From Brevibacillus brevis (lineage in GTDB: Bacteria > Bacillota > Bacilli > Brevibacillales > Brevibacillaceae), in assembly GCF_001039275.2 (NCBI RefSeq), contig NZ_CP030117.1, forward strand, positions 5,869,001 through 5,933,000: DNA of 64,000 nucleotides, read 5' to 3'. Each line of letters begins with the position of its first letter. Within the stretch, counting starts at the first letter, position 1. Of this stretch, positions 34,748 to 42,641 are shown in pieces. Below the pieces are notes generated by a model, which did not search any database, was not told the origin of the DNA, and saw only the letters and a list, made by a program, of their open reading frames with translations. Both the position numbers and the translations under genes were made by a program.

Positions 34748-35938
34748 TTAAATTTTCTCGACAATTGTGGAAACGCCTTGTCCCCCACCAATGCAAAGAG
34801 TCGCTAACCCATATTTTGCCCCTTCACGCTTTTGCAATTCATGCACGAGCGTGACCAAGATTCTCGCGCCACTCGCACCGATTGGATGTCCCAACGCGAT
34901 GGCTCCGCCGTTGACATTCAGCTTCTCGCGATCAAAGCCCAACGCTTTGCCAACAGACAGCGATTGGACGGCAAAAGCTTCGTTTGCTTCGATCAAATCG
35001 ATGTCAGCGATCGACAGGCCCGCTTTTTCCAGTACGCGCTTGGTCGCAGGAACAGGACCGTACCCCATGATGCTCGGATCAACACCTGCACTCGCATTGG
35101 CCACGATACGGGCGAGAGGCTTCACACCCAGCTCTTCTGCCTTCTCGCGTGTCATAATTAAGAGAGCGGCTGCTCCATCGTTGATGCCGGATGCATTCCC
35201 AGCTGTCACGGTTCCATCCTTTTTAAATGCAGGCTTTAGCTTGCCTAGCGCTTCGGCTGTCACACCAGCACGCGGGAATTCGTCCACAGCAAAAAGCACT
35301 GGATCACCTTTGCGCTGCGGAATCGGAACCGGCACGATTTCTTCTTGAAAACGACCACTAGTGAGCGCTTGCTGAGCCTTTTCCTGGCTCCAAGCTGAAA
35401 ATTCATCCTGCTCTTCTCGTCCGATCTCGTATTTGGTGCACAGATTCTCCGCTGTAATGCCCATGTGGTAATCGTTGAAAGCACACCACAGCCCGTCGCG
35501 AATCATGGAGTCTACTACTTTCTGATCTCCCATACGGTAGCCTGAGCGCGCACCTTCCATTAAGTATGGTGCCTGACTCATATTTTCCATCCCACCAGCC
35601 AAGACCACTTCTGCCTCACCTGCAAGGATGGACTGAACAGCCAAATGAACGGCTTTTAGACCTGAACCACAAACTTTGTTGATTGTCAGAGAGGGAACTT
35701 CATGAGCAAGGCCCGCGTGAATAGAAGCCTGACGCGCCGGGTTTTGACCCAAACCTGCTGACAGTACATTCCCCATAATCACTTCATCGACCGCATCCTT
35801 GGAAACACCTGCACGCTCTAGCGCTGCTTCCAGTACTATTCCGCCCAGCTTTGTCGCGCTGACACCCGCAAGCGTTCCTTGAAAGCTACCTATAGCAGTG
35901 CGCACAGCACTCGCAATGACGATTTCTCTTTGACTCAT
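34748..35938 (-). CDS. Acetyl-CoA C-acetyltransferase (thiolase)
   Basis: 396 residues, thiolase family. It condenses two acetyl-CoA to acetoacetyl-CoA or cleaves 3-ketoacyl-CoA. Acyl-accepting Cys90 (NKVCGSGLKA), the GHPIGASGARI His motif and the C-terminal CIGGGQG Cys are all present. Length and the motif spacing favour the biosynthetic acetoacetyl-CoA type (AtoB/PhaA/YhfS-like), but specificity cannot be read with certainty. ATG 35938 follows GAGGGGTG. In-frame codons up to 35998 lack support. It stands alone, with no beta-oxidation partner next to it. Transcription would run toward the atp promoter. Confidence 0.92.
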   Translation of the reverse strand: MSQREIVIASAVRTAIGSFQGTLAGVSATKLGGIVLEAALERAGVSKDAVDEVIMGNVLSAGLGQNPARQASIHAGLAHEVPSLTINKVCGSGLKAVHLAVQSILAGEAEVVLAGGMENMSQAPYLMEGARSGYRMGDQKVVDSMIRDGLWCAFNDYHMGITAENLCTKYEIGREEQDEFSAWSQEKAQQALTSGRFQEEIVPVPIPQRKGDPVLFAVDEFPRAGVTAEALGKLKPAFKKDGTVTAGNASGINDGAAALLIMTREKAEELGVKPLARIVANASAGVDPSIMGYGPVPATKRVLEKAGLSIADIDLIEANEAFAVQSLSVGKALGFDREKLNVNGGAIALGHPIGASGARILVTLVHELQKREGAKYGLATLCIGGGQGVSTIVEKI

Positions 35939-36036
35939 CTTCCACACACCCCTCGAATACACAGGATAGGCAACCTTCTTAAGATTCCATCTTTTCATGA
36001 TAATTCCTGCCAGGAAATCGCTTTCTTTTCCTGTTC

Positions 36037-36074
36037 ATAAAAAATGTCACTGCTCAGAGAAGAGAGTGACGGTT
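36037..36074 (-). terminator. Terminator of the AraC-binding-protein fusion gene
   Basis: GTCACT-(13)-AGTGAC stem followed by ATTTTTT on the minus strand, ten bases after the stop. Confidence 0.7.
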
Positions 36075-36082
36075 TGAATGAT

Positions 36083-37102
36083 TTATAGAAGTGCCTCTGC
36101 AATTTCATCGACGATATTGTTGATGGCAATCGGGCCATAATAGGCGATCCACACGGTTGTGTTTACCTCGTACACCTTATTTTCCTTGGCTGCTTTTAGC
36201 CCTTTCCAAATGGAGCTGTTTTTGTACTCGTCTGTTAATGCTTGATTCGCTTTGTCCGTTACGACAAATAAGTGATCGGCATTTACCTCTGGCAGCACTT
36301 CCAGAGAAATCATCGTAGCTGTATCGGATTTATCCATCGCTGACTTGGGAGGAGTCAGTCCCAAATCGGTATATAAGATAGCAGCCGTTCGGTGTTCAAC
36401 TGTGTGCAGTCGAATAGCATTGTCACGAGGACGAATAAGTGCGACGGACTCACCCTTGAGCTTGGTTGCAAGCTCTGCTTTCAATTTGCTCGTTTTTTCT
36501 TGGTAGTCCTTTACGATCTGCTCAGCTTCTTGTTCTTTTTCGAGAATTTTTCCGAACGTAATCAGCGTATCACGCCAGTCTTCGTTTCGATCAAACATGA
36601 TGGTTGGAGCGATTTTAGATAAGTTGTCGTAGATTTTGTCCTGGAATTCCGTGCAAATAATCAAGTCAGGTTCCATAGCCACGACTGCTTCTGAATTTGG
36701 CTCGTCCTTTGTTCCAAGTACATGAACATCTCTCAGCTTGTCCATGAGATACTCTGGAAACTTCGTACCGTCACCCGTTGTAATGACATTACCTGCTGGT
36801 AGTTCGCCCAGAGCAATCATTTGATCTGCGTATTGCGTATCCAGTACAGCAATTCTGACTGGTTTAAAATCAAGCGTCAGCTCGCCTTTCATGTGCTTGA
36901 TTGTACGCGTCTCGCTTTTCTTCACTTCTTGATTCGCGCCGGATTGCGTGGTATTCGACTGCGTCGCTACCTGATTCGAAGCGCCTGTTGCAGTGCTCCC
37001 AGAATTGCTCGTGTTCGTACCGCCGCCTGAGCAAGCTCCCAACAGCAAGGTAAGGCTCAGCATCAGGTTCAGCGCCAGCATCGCTTTTGTACTCTTATAC
37101 AT
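36083..37102 (-). CDS. Putative internally initiated siderophore-binding lipoprotein (nested)
   Basis: Same frame as the fusion, starting at ATG 37102 with an ideal GGAGGAG site. The 339-residue product would begin with a lipoprotein signal peptide (K-rich start, hydrophobic run, LLGAC lipobox) and carry the whole periplasmic-binding-protein-like domain. It would be anchored outside the membrane and deliver ferric siderophore to an ABC permease encoded elsewhere. Separate expression is inferred from the signals, not shown. Confidence 0.55.
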   Translation of the reverse strand: MYKSTKAMLALNLMLSLTLLLGACSGGGTNTSNSGSTATGASNQVATQSNTTQSGANQEVKKSETRTIKHMKGELTLDFKPVRIAVLDTQYADQMIALGELPAGNVITTGDGTKFPEYLMDKLRDVHVLGTKDEPNSEAVVAMEPDLIICTEFQDKIYDNLSKIAPTIMFDRNEDWRDTLITFGKILEKEQEAEQIVKDYQEKTSKLKAELATKLKGESVALIRPRDNAIRLHTVEHRTAAILYTDLGLTPPKSAMDKSDTATMISLEVLPEVNADHLFVVTDKANQALTDEYKNSSIWKGLKAAKENKVYEVNTTVWIAYYGPIAINNIVDEIAEALL

Positions 37103-38065
37103 CGGTACGGCTCCTCCATCTCTTGAATGCGAGTGATTTTCATTTTCAATGTGATCATTATATTTCCACAGCTTTTGACCAGCAATGGAATATCGCGACA
37201 AGAGTGATGGACTTTGGCGACGCATTTCCGATGTCAGCGGATTTTCCTTATACATTGAAGGAGAGAAGCCTGTATATTTTTTAAAGATACGACTGAAATA
37301 ATAGCTGTCTGAATAACCTACTGATTCCGCTATCTCTTTTAATCCCAAATTCGTTTGACGCAGCAGTTCCTGTGCTTTTTGAATGCGCACCTGAATCAGA
37401 TAGTCGATAGGGCCGACTGCTAGCTGGGCTTTAAAGGTGCGTTGCAGCGATCGGGAGCTACAGTTTAAGAGCGAAGAAAGATCATCGAGAGTAAAATTCT
37501 CTGCGTAATGCTCCTCGATATATCTGACGGCCTGAACCACCAAATTCGGTACCGTTACCCCGATTCCTTGTGACTGCATCTGTGCCATTAGCTCACATAC
37601 GAGTTGATACAGCAGAGCCTTGGCTCGCAGCTTGTCCAGGTTGCCGTTCTGATTCCATGCTTGCTTCATACGTGATATTGCGACAAATACATTTACCGGA
37701 TGCATGGGGGTAAAGCCGTATTGGATGTGAAAAGGTTGTGTTTTCTCCAGTAAACGTAACAACTCCTGCCGACAAGGCAACGGCAAATGTGCTTTGTACA
37801 AAATCAGATAGTATTCCAGCTCATCCTTTATTTCCTCGATATCCACGTATGTACCTTTGCCAGCATGGGCCATATAGCAATTCTTGATCGTATGCACATT
37901 CCCGTCAAGACGAATCAGGCCACTGCCTCTCACCGAAAATAGAAAGGCACTAGCCGGCAATTGATAGGATCGCAGTTGTTCTCCGGCTCGCATGACGATA
38001 TGCCGTACATCATGTAATCGTACACTTGCCTGATTCCATAGAAAAATATGATCATCCACGTTCAT
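36083..38065 (-). CDS. AraC-type regulator fused to siderophore-binding lipoprotein domain
   Basis: 660 residues in one frame. Residues 1-150: cupin-like sensor (IRLDGNVHTIKNCYMAHAGKG). Residues 178-282: AraC double HTH (FTLDDLSSLLNCSSRSLQRTFKA; IAESVGYSDSYYFSRIFKKYTGFSP). Residues 322-345: a lipoprotein signal peptide (MYKSTKAMLALNLMLSLTLLLGAC, Cys345). After a Ser/Thr/Asn linker, residues 385-660 are a FecB/FhuD-like ferric-siderophore-binding fold (VALIRPRDNAIRLHT, VWIAYYGPIAINNIVDEIAE). ATG 37102 (residue 322) has GGAGGAG eight bases upstream, so a separate binding lipoprotein may also be made. A Fur-box promoter lies upstream. Btr of B. subtilis fuses the same two domain types but lacks an internal signal peptide. 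No permease genes adjoin. Confidence 0.88.
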   Translation of the reverse strand: MNVDDHIFLWNQASVRLHDVRHIVMRAGEQLRSYQLPASAFLFSVRGSGLIRLDGNVHTIKNCYMAHAGKGTYVDIEEIKDELEYYLILYKAHLPLPCRQELLRLLEKTQPFHIQYGFTPMHPVNVFVAISRMKQAWNQNGNLDKLRAKALLYQLVCELMAQMQSQGIGVTVPNLVVQAVRYIEEHYAENFTLDDLSSLLNCSSRSLQRTFKAQLAVGPIDYLIQVRIQKAQELLRQTNLGLKEIAESVGYSDSYYFSRIFKKYTGFSPSMYKENPLTSEMRRQSPSLLSRYSIAGQKLWKYNDHIENENHSHSRDGGAVPMYKSTKAMLALNLMLSLTLLLGACSGGGTNTSNSGSTATGASNQVATQSNTTQSGANQEVKKSETRTIKHMKGELTLDFKPVRIAVLDTQYADQMIALGELPAGNVITTGDGTKFPEYLMDKLRDVHVLGTKDEPNSEAVVAMEPDLIICTEFQDKIYDNLSKIAPTIMFDRNEDWRDTLITFGKILEKEQEAEQIVKDYQEKTSKLKAELATKLKGESVALIRPRDNAIRLHTVEHRTAAILYTDLGLTPPKSAMDKSDTATMISLEVLPEVNADHLFVVTDKANQALTDEYKNSSIWKGLKAAKENKVYEVNTTVWIAYYGPIAINNIVDEIAEALL

Positions 38066-38112
38066 TGTCCCACACTCAACTCCTTGATAGCCCTCCCATC
38101 GTTCTTCTTTTT

Positions 38113-38141
38113 ATTCTATTTGATAACCATTCTCATTTCTA
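38113..38141 (-). promoter_or_regulatory. Promoter with Fur box upstream of the fusion gene
   Basis: Minus strand TAGAAA (38141-38136), 17 bases, TAGAAT (38118-38113). The spacer is TGAGAATGGTTATCA (38135-38121), matching 13 of 15 positions of the Bacillus Fur box TGATAATNATTATCA. Iron repression is inferred. Confidence 0.7.
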
Positions 38142-38164
38142 TAGCAAAAATCATAGAAAGTACA

Positions 38165-38983
38165 CTACCTCGATGAAACCGCGCGAACGTAAATAACTTC
38201 GTAGGTGACAGGGATGCCCGTTTCTCTTTTATACGTCTGCTCATAATAACGAATCATTTCTGCAAGGAGTTTTCTGTGTCCCAGACCGCTCCCTTGCTCC
38301 ATACTTGCACTGGCGCCCACGGCTTTCACGGCATGCAAGAAATCGCGTACACCCGGGTAAGTGAGCCGTTCATATTTCCTCATCACCTCTACATCCGTAA
38401 ACCCTGCGTGTTCCAATAGCTCGTCCCAATCACGTGCTGAGAGAAACTCCAAGCCATGACGTACTCCCTTTTCCCCCAAAATCGCATGAGCATTCGCAAA
38501 CGAATCATGTAGCTCCCAAAACGTATCGGGTCCAAATGTTGAAAAAACCAAAGGTGCTCCGGGCTTCAGGATTCTTCCCAATCCTTTTAGCGTATGCGCT
38601 GGCTTGGCAAACCACTGAAAACACGCTCCTGAAACCACCAAATCCTTTGACTTCGCCTGTTGTTCCCAAACCCATTCTTCGGCATCGGCTTGATAAAATG
38701 AACAAATTAGGCCATGCTGCTCCAGATTGCTCTTCGCCTGCTCCAGCATACCTGACGCAATCTCTACCGCCTCGTAATGGGCATCAGAAAAATGGCTGCG
38801 AATGACGCGGGTTAATCCCCCTGTCCCACAGCCAATCTCCAGGATGTTTCGCACCTCGTTCTCGTTCGTCATTTCTGTAACCATTTGACTCAAATGATCA
38901 GCCATCTTCTTTTGCACGAGTGCGTATTTTTCGTATGAAGCAGCCTTCTCACTAAAACGGCTGCTGATTGCCCTCTTCTGCAA
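38165..38983 (-). CDS. bioC: Malonyl-ACP O-methyltransferase BioC
   Basis: 272 residues, class I SAM methyltransferase. Motif I LEIGCGTGGLTRVI, acidic EAVEIASGML, and VVSGACFQWF are visible. It methylates malonyl-ACP so that fatty acid synthase can build the pimeloyl moiety of biotin. Start is probably TTG 38983, overlapping the end of bioH by 32 bases. Last gene of the biotin operon. Family assignment rests on context plus N-terminal RFSEKAASYEKYALVQKKMA, which matches BioC. Confidence 0.9.
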   Translation of the reverse strand: MQKRAISSRFSEKAASYEKYALVQKKMADHLSQMVTEMTNENEVRNILEIGCGTGGLTRVIRSHFSDAHYEAVEIASGMLEQAKSNLEQHGLICSFYQADAEEWVWEQQAKSKDLVVSGACFQWFAKPAHTLKGLGRILKPGAPLVFSTFGPDTFWELHDSFANAHAILGEKGVRHGLEFLSARDWDELLEHAGFTDVEVMRKYERLTYPGVRDFLHAVKAVGASASMEQGSGLGHRKLLAEMIRYYEQTYKRETGIPVTYEVIYVRAVSSR

Positions 38984-39689
38984 GCTGCTCCACCATCCTC
39001 TTTAGCGAATCTCCTACAACCTCCGGAACAAATACATGCGGGGCATGACCACACTCAGGAATTGGCACAAAATCGGCACCTGCAAGGCTACTCGCCAGTT
39101 CCTCTCCGGCTGCGAGCGAACAGATAGCATCCTCCATTCCATGAATGACGAGAGTAGGAGTAGTCAGCGAAGACAGGAACGGGCGGCAATCCTCTTCTTC
39201 TAAATAGGTCAAGCCCGCAATCAACGCTGCTGTACTCCACTTCTGGTTATCCACCCCCATGTGCAAACCTGTTTTCTCACGCTCTCCTGGTGTTAGCATC
39301 TGTTGAACAAATGCGTCCATCACTCGCTCGCGTGCGACGGAAAGCTGCCTTTTCATCCTTTGCAAAACAGCAGGATGCCACCCTCTGCGAAGGTCATGCT
39401 GTTCACTGATAAAGCGTGCTGTCGTGCCGATCAAAACAAGTCCTGAAACCGGGTGCTGGGCAGCAAGGCGTATTGCGAGCATCCCTCCCATAGACCACCC
39501 CACTACAATCAGCTCCTGCGTTGACAGAGAGCGGACTTCCTCTTGTACTCTCTCGTAAAATTGCAAGGAGTCCGTGACGTCCGAATAAGTAGGAATGATG
39601 TGCTGATAGGAAGGAAATTGTGAGCGAACAGCATCCCAACTGCAATCTGGCATTCCCCATCCGGTTAGCCACAGCATCACTTTTCTCAC
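38952..39689 (-). CDS. bioH: Pimeloyl-ACP methyl ester esterase BioH-like
   Basis: 245 residues, alpha/beta hydrolase. Nucleophile Ser66 in GWSMGG, an Asp in IHGMEDAIC and His in PECGHAPHV complete a triad. It would cleave pimeloyl-ACP methyl ester to end chain elongation. GGAGGGACG precedes GTG 39689, which overlaps the bioF stop by four bases. Placement between bioF and bioC supports this role over other esterases. Confidence 0.88.
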   Translation of the reverse strand: MRKVMLWLTGWGMPDCSWDAVRSQFPSYQHIIPTYSDVTDSLQFYERVQEEVRSLSTQELIVVGWSMGGMLAIRLAAQHPVSGLVLIGTTARFISEQHDLRRGWHPAVLQRMKRQLSVARERVMDAFVQQMLTPGEREKTGLHMGVDNQKWSTAALIAGLTYLEEEDCRPFLSSLTTPTLVIHGMEDAICSLAAGEELASSLAGADFVPIPECGHAPHVFVPEVVGDSLKRMVEQLAEEGNQQPF

Positions 39690-40885
39690 GTTATCGTCCC
39701 TCCTTTATGAAGCTCGTCCCTGATTTCGCTCACTTGCTCGCAAGCCCACTCCAGCTCTTCGCGCGTATGGGCAGCCATCACCGTAAAACGGATACGCGCG
39801 GTTCCTGCTGGCACGGTAGGCGGTCGAATCGCCACTGCTGCAATCCCGCGTTGCCGAAGCCTTTTGCTAAATTGCAAAGTCCATTCATTCTCCCCTAACG
39901 TGAGCGGGATGATTGGCGTATCTTCTTCGTCTACGGTAAACCCGCGTGAGCGAAGCAACTGGCGAAACACGAGCGCATTCTGCCTCACTGCTCTTCTTCG
40001 CCAAGACTCTGTTTGTACCAAAGACAACGCCGCTAGATTCGAGCCAATCACAGCAGGGGGCAGAGCTGTGGAATACACCAGCGAACGCGCTTTTGTCATC
40101 AAGTAACGAATGATGATCTCATCTGCGCATACGTATGCCCCATAAACACCAAATGCCTTGCTGAAGGTTCCCATCAAAACATCGACTTGTCTGGCGATGC
40201 CCAGCTCGTGGCACAAGCCCTGCCCTTCTTCACCACGCACTCCCCCTGCATGGGCTTCGTCAACCATCAGCATGGCATCGTAACGATCTCGCAGTTGTAC
40301 TAAGTCAAGAAGGGGAGCTTTATCACCGTCCATGGAGAATATGCTGTCCGTAACGATCCACTTCCGTCTTGCATCCTGGTGCTTTCTCAGCAAAAATTCC
40401 AGATGCTCCATGTCATTATGTCTGTACCGAAAATGCTCCGCCCGACTGAGCACGATTCCATCCACGATGCTGGCGTGATTCAAGCGATCACTAAAAACAG
40501 CGTCGCCTCTTCCGATAAGTGCTGCAATTACCCCCGTATTTGCCTGGTAGCCATTTGCAAAGACAAGAGCCCCTTCTCTCTCTTTCCACGCCGCCAATTG
40601 TTGTTCCAGCTCGTCGTATAACGCGTAGTTGCCATGGACGAGACGAGAGGCAGTTCCTCCCGCCCCCCACTCCTCTGCCGCCTTCTTGCCAGCTTCCACG
40701 ATTCGTTGATCATGGGCCAAGGCCAAATAGTTGTTCGATGACAGGTTTAATAATGATTTCCCTTCGACTTGAATCCACGTGCCTGCGCGATCACTGGCTG
40801 ACTCTACGGTGTTCCATTCTCTTGCCAACGATTGTTTCCGCAATGAATCGTATTCTTCTTCCAGCCATGTGTAGCGTTTATTCAT
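39686..40885 (-). CDS. bioF: 8-amino-7-oxononanoate synthase BioF
   Basis: 399 residues, PLP-dependent alpha-oxoamine synthase condensing pimeloyl-ACP (or CoA) with L-alanine. Key segments: LNLSSNNYLALAHD, MLMVDEAHAGGVRGEEG (PLP-binding Asp/His) and the Schiff-base Lys in MGTFSKAFGVYG. Normal length. ATG 40885 follows GTAGGTCAG. Confidence 0.95.
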   Translation of the reverse strand: MNKRYTWLEEEYDSLRKQSLAREWNTVESASDRAGTWIQVEGKSLLNLSSNNYLALAHDQRIVEAGKKAAEEWGAGGTASRLVHGNYALYDELEQQLAAWKEREGALVFANGYQANTGVIAALIGRGDAVFSDRLNHASIVDGIVLSRAEHFRYRHNDMEHLEFLLRKHQDARRKWIVTDSIFSMDGDKAPLLDLVQLRDRYDAMLMVDEAHAGGVRGEEGQGLCHELGIARQVDVLMGTFSKAFGVYGAYVCADEIIIRYLMTKARSLVYSTALPPAVIGSNLAALSLVQTESWRRRAVRQNALVFRQLLRSRGFTVDEEDTPIIPLTLGENEWTLQFSKRLRQRGIAAVAIRPPTVPAGTARIRFTVMAAHTREELEWACEQVSEIRDELHKGGTIT

Positions 40886-40900
40886 AACTGACCTACTGTC

Positions 40901-41896
40901 TTACAGCGCACACAGTTCGATTTCAAACCCGAGGTCTTCAATCATCTGGTGATCTGTCGTAATTTCCTGCCCGGGCGTCGTCAAATAGTCGCCCACAAAC
41001 AACGAGTTAGCCGCATACAAGGAAAGGGGCTGCAAGGTGCGCAAATTCACTTCGCGACCACCCGCAACGCGAATTTCTTTATCTGGGCAAATAAATCGGA
41101 ACAAGGCAAGAACACGTAAAGCCTTCATTGCCGGAGTGCGTCCTTTATCCTCCAACGGAGTTCCGGGAATCGCATTTAAAAAATTGATCGGGATGGAATC
41201 TGCGTCCAGATTGCGCAAGGCAAATGCCATTTCAACGATCTCCTCGTCGCTCTCCCCCATGCCGATGATCACGCCTGCGCAGGGCGACATCCCTGCTCTT
41301 TTCACGGTATCAACTGTCTGAACACGCTGATCGTACGTGTGCGTTGTCGTAATCGCTTCGTAATGATTGCGACTCGTGTTGAGATTATGGTTGTAGCGGT
41401 GAACACCAGAATCTTTTAGGCGCGTTGCTTGTTCGTCGCTTAGTATCCCTAAGCACGCGCAAATTTTCAGCGGCATCGTTTCGCGGATTTCTTTGACTGC
41501 CTCGATGACCTGACCCAGCTCTTTTTCCGTAGGGCCACGACCTGAGGCGACAATACAGTATGTACCTGCTTTTCGATTCATGGCTTCTCGCGCACCTGCG
41601 AGCAATGTCTCCTTGTCCAGCATCGTGTACTTGGATACGGGAGCATTCGAAACAATCGACTGCGAGCAGTAACCGCAATCCTCGGGGCAAAGGCCGCTTT
41701 TGGCGTTAATGATCATGTTCAGCTTGACCTTTTTTCCGAAAAAGTGCTTTCTGACGCGAAAAGCTTCGTTCATGACCAGCAGCAGCTCATCATCTGGCGC
41801 TTGCAGCACCTTCATTGCCTCTTCCTGTGAAAACTCTGCTTTGGTAATCGCTTTATGAGAGTATTCCTTCCAATCCAGACAGGTGCTTTGCTTCAT
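40901..41896 (-). CDS. bioB: Biotin synthase BioB
   Basis: 331 residues, radical SAM enzyme inserting sulfur into dethiobiotin. Cluster motif Cys70-x3-Cys74-x2-Cys77 (LCPEDCGYCSQS). Further conserved Cys in IVASGRGP and CACLGIL, and YNHNLNTSR carries the auxiliary-cluster region residues. AAGGGGAG precedes ATG 41896. Confidence 0.97.
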   Translation of the reverse strand: MKQSTCLDWKEYSHKAITKAEFSQEEAMKVLQAPDDELLLVMNEAFRVRKHFFGKKVKLNMIINAKSGLCPEDCGYCSQSIVSNAPVSKYTMLDKETLLAGAREAMNRKAGTYCIVASGRGPTEKELGQVIEAVKEIRETMPLKICACLGILSDEQATRLKDSGVHRYNHNLNTSRNHYEAITTTHTYDQRVQTVDTVKRAGMSPCAGVIIGMGESDEEIVEMAFALRNLDADSIPINFLNAIPGTPLEDKGRTPAMKALRVLALFRFICPDKEIRVAGGREVNLRTLQPLSLYAANSLFVGDYLTTPGQEITTDHQMIEDLGFEIELCAL

Positions 41897-41916
41897 TTTC
41901 TCATCTCCCCTTTATA

Positions 41917-42636
41917 TTATTGATGGCTCCACTGACACAACTGCCCGATGTCTACACATTCTTTGATCAACTGTGTCAACTGCTGACGCTCTAACGGTTG
42001 GTCTATCCATGGAAGTACGCCCCATACGGGAACTCCCCCATAGCTCTCAATCATGCTTGCGTTTGTTTTGACACTCTCATCGGTGACGCCGGCTGAGTTG
42101 CTTTGATTCAGGATGACACCTACAACCTCGATCCCGAGTTCCCGTGCATACCAAACGGACAAGAGCGTATGGTTAATCGTGCCGAGACCAGCCCGCGCCA
42201 CGATGAGCATAGGCAGGTTCAGTCGAGCAGCAAGATCCGCCATCGTTTCGGTTGGAGTCAATGGCACAATCAGCCCACCTGCTCCTTCGACAAGGAGTGC
42301 CGGATGACGTTCCATCAGGGGTCGCCCTCCAGCGATTACTTCCTCCATGGTCAAGCTTTTCCCCTCTGCTTCCGCAGCTAGAAAGGGGGTAAGCGGTGCC
42401 TCAAAACAGAGCGGGGCTATCTCCTCACACGCGTCAGGCACTCCGCTCCACGATCTCAAGTGCATAGCGTCACTGCCCTCGTCATTGGCTCGTGCTCCTG
42501 ACTGGACTGGCTTCCAAACTCCTATGTCCACTCCGGTCTCACGCAATACGGATGCGATTCCGGCAGTCACAACCGTTTTGCCTACCCCTGTATCGGTTCC
42601 TGTGATGAACAATCCGGAAAAGGGGCGATCAGTCAT
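41917..42636 (-). CDS. bioD: Dethiobiotin synthetase BioD
   Basis: 239 residues, ATP-dependent carboxylase closing the ureido ring. P-loop GTDTGVGKT at the N-terminus, KPVQSG and VEGAGGLIVPL are present. ATG 42636 has GGAGGAG eight bases upstream; in-frame GTG 42645 overlaps that site. It directly follows bioA. Confidence 0.95.
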   Translation of the reverse strand: MTDRPFSGLFITGTDTGVGKTVVTAGIASVLRETGVDIGVWKPVQSGARANDEGSDAMHLRSWSGVPDACEEIAPLCFEAPLTPFLAAEAEGKSLTMEEVIAGGRPLMERHPALLVEGAGGLIVPLTPTETMADLAARLNLPMLIVARAGLGTINHTLLSVWYARELGIEVVGVILNQSNSAGVTDESVKTNASMIESYGGVPVWGVLPWIDQPLERQQLTQLIKECVDIGQLCQWSHQ

Positions 42637-42641
42637 ATCAA

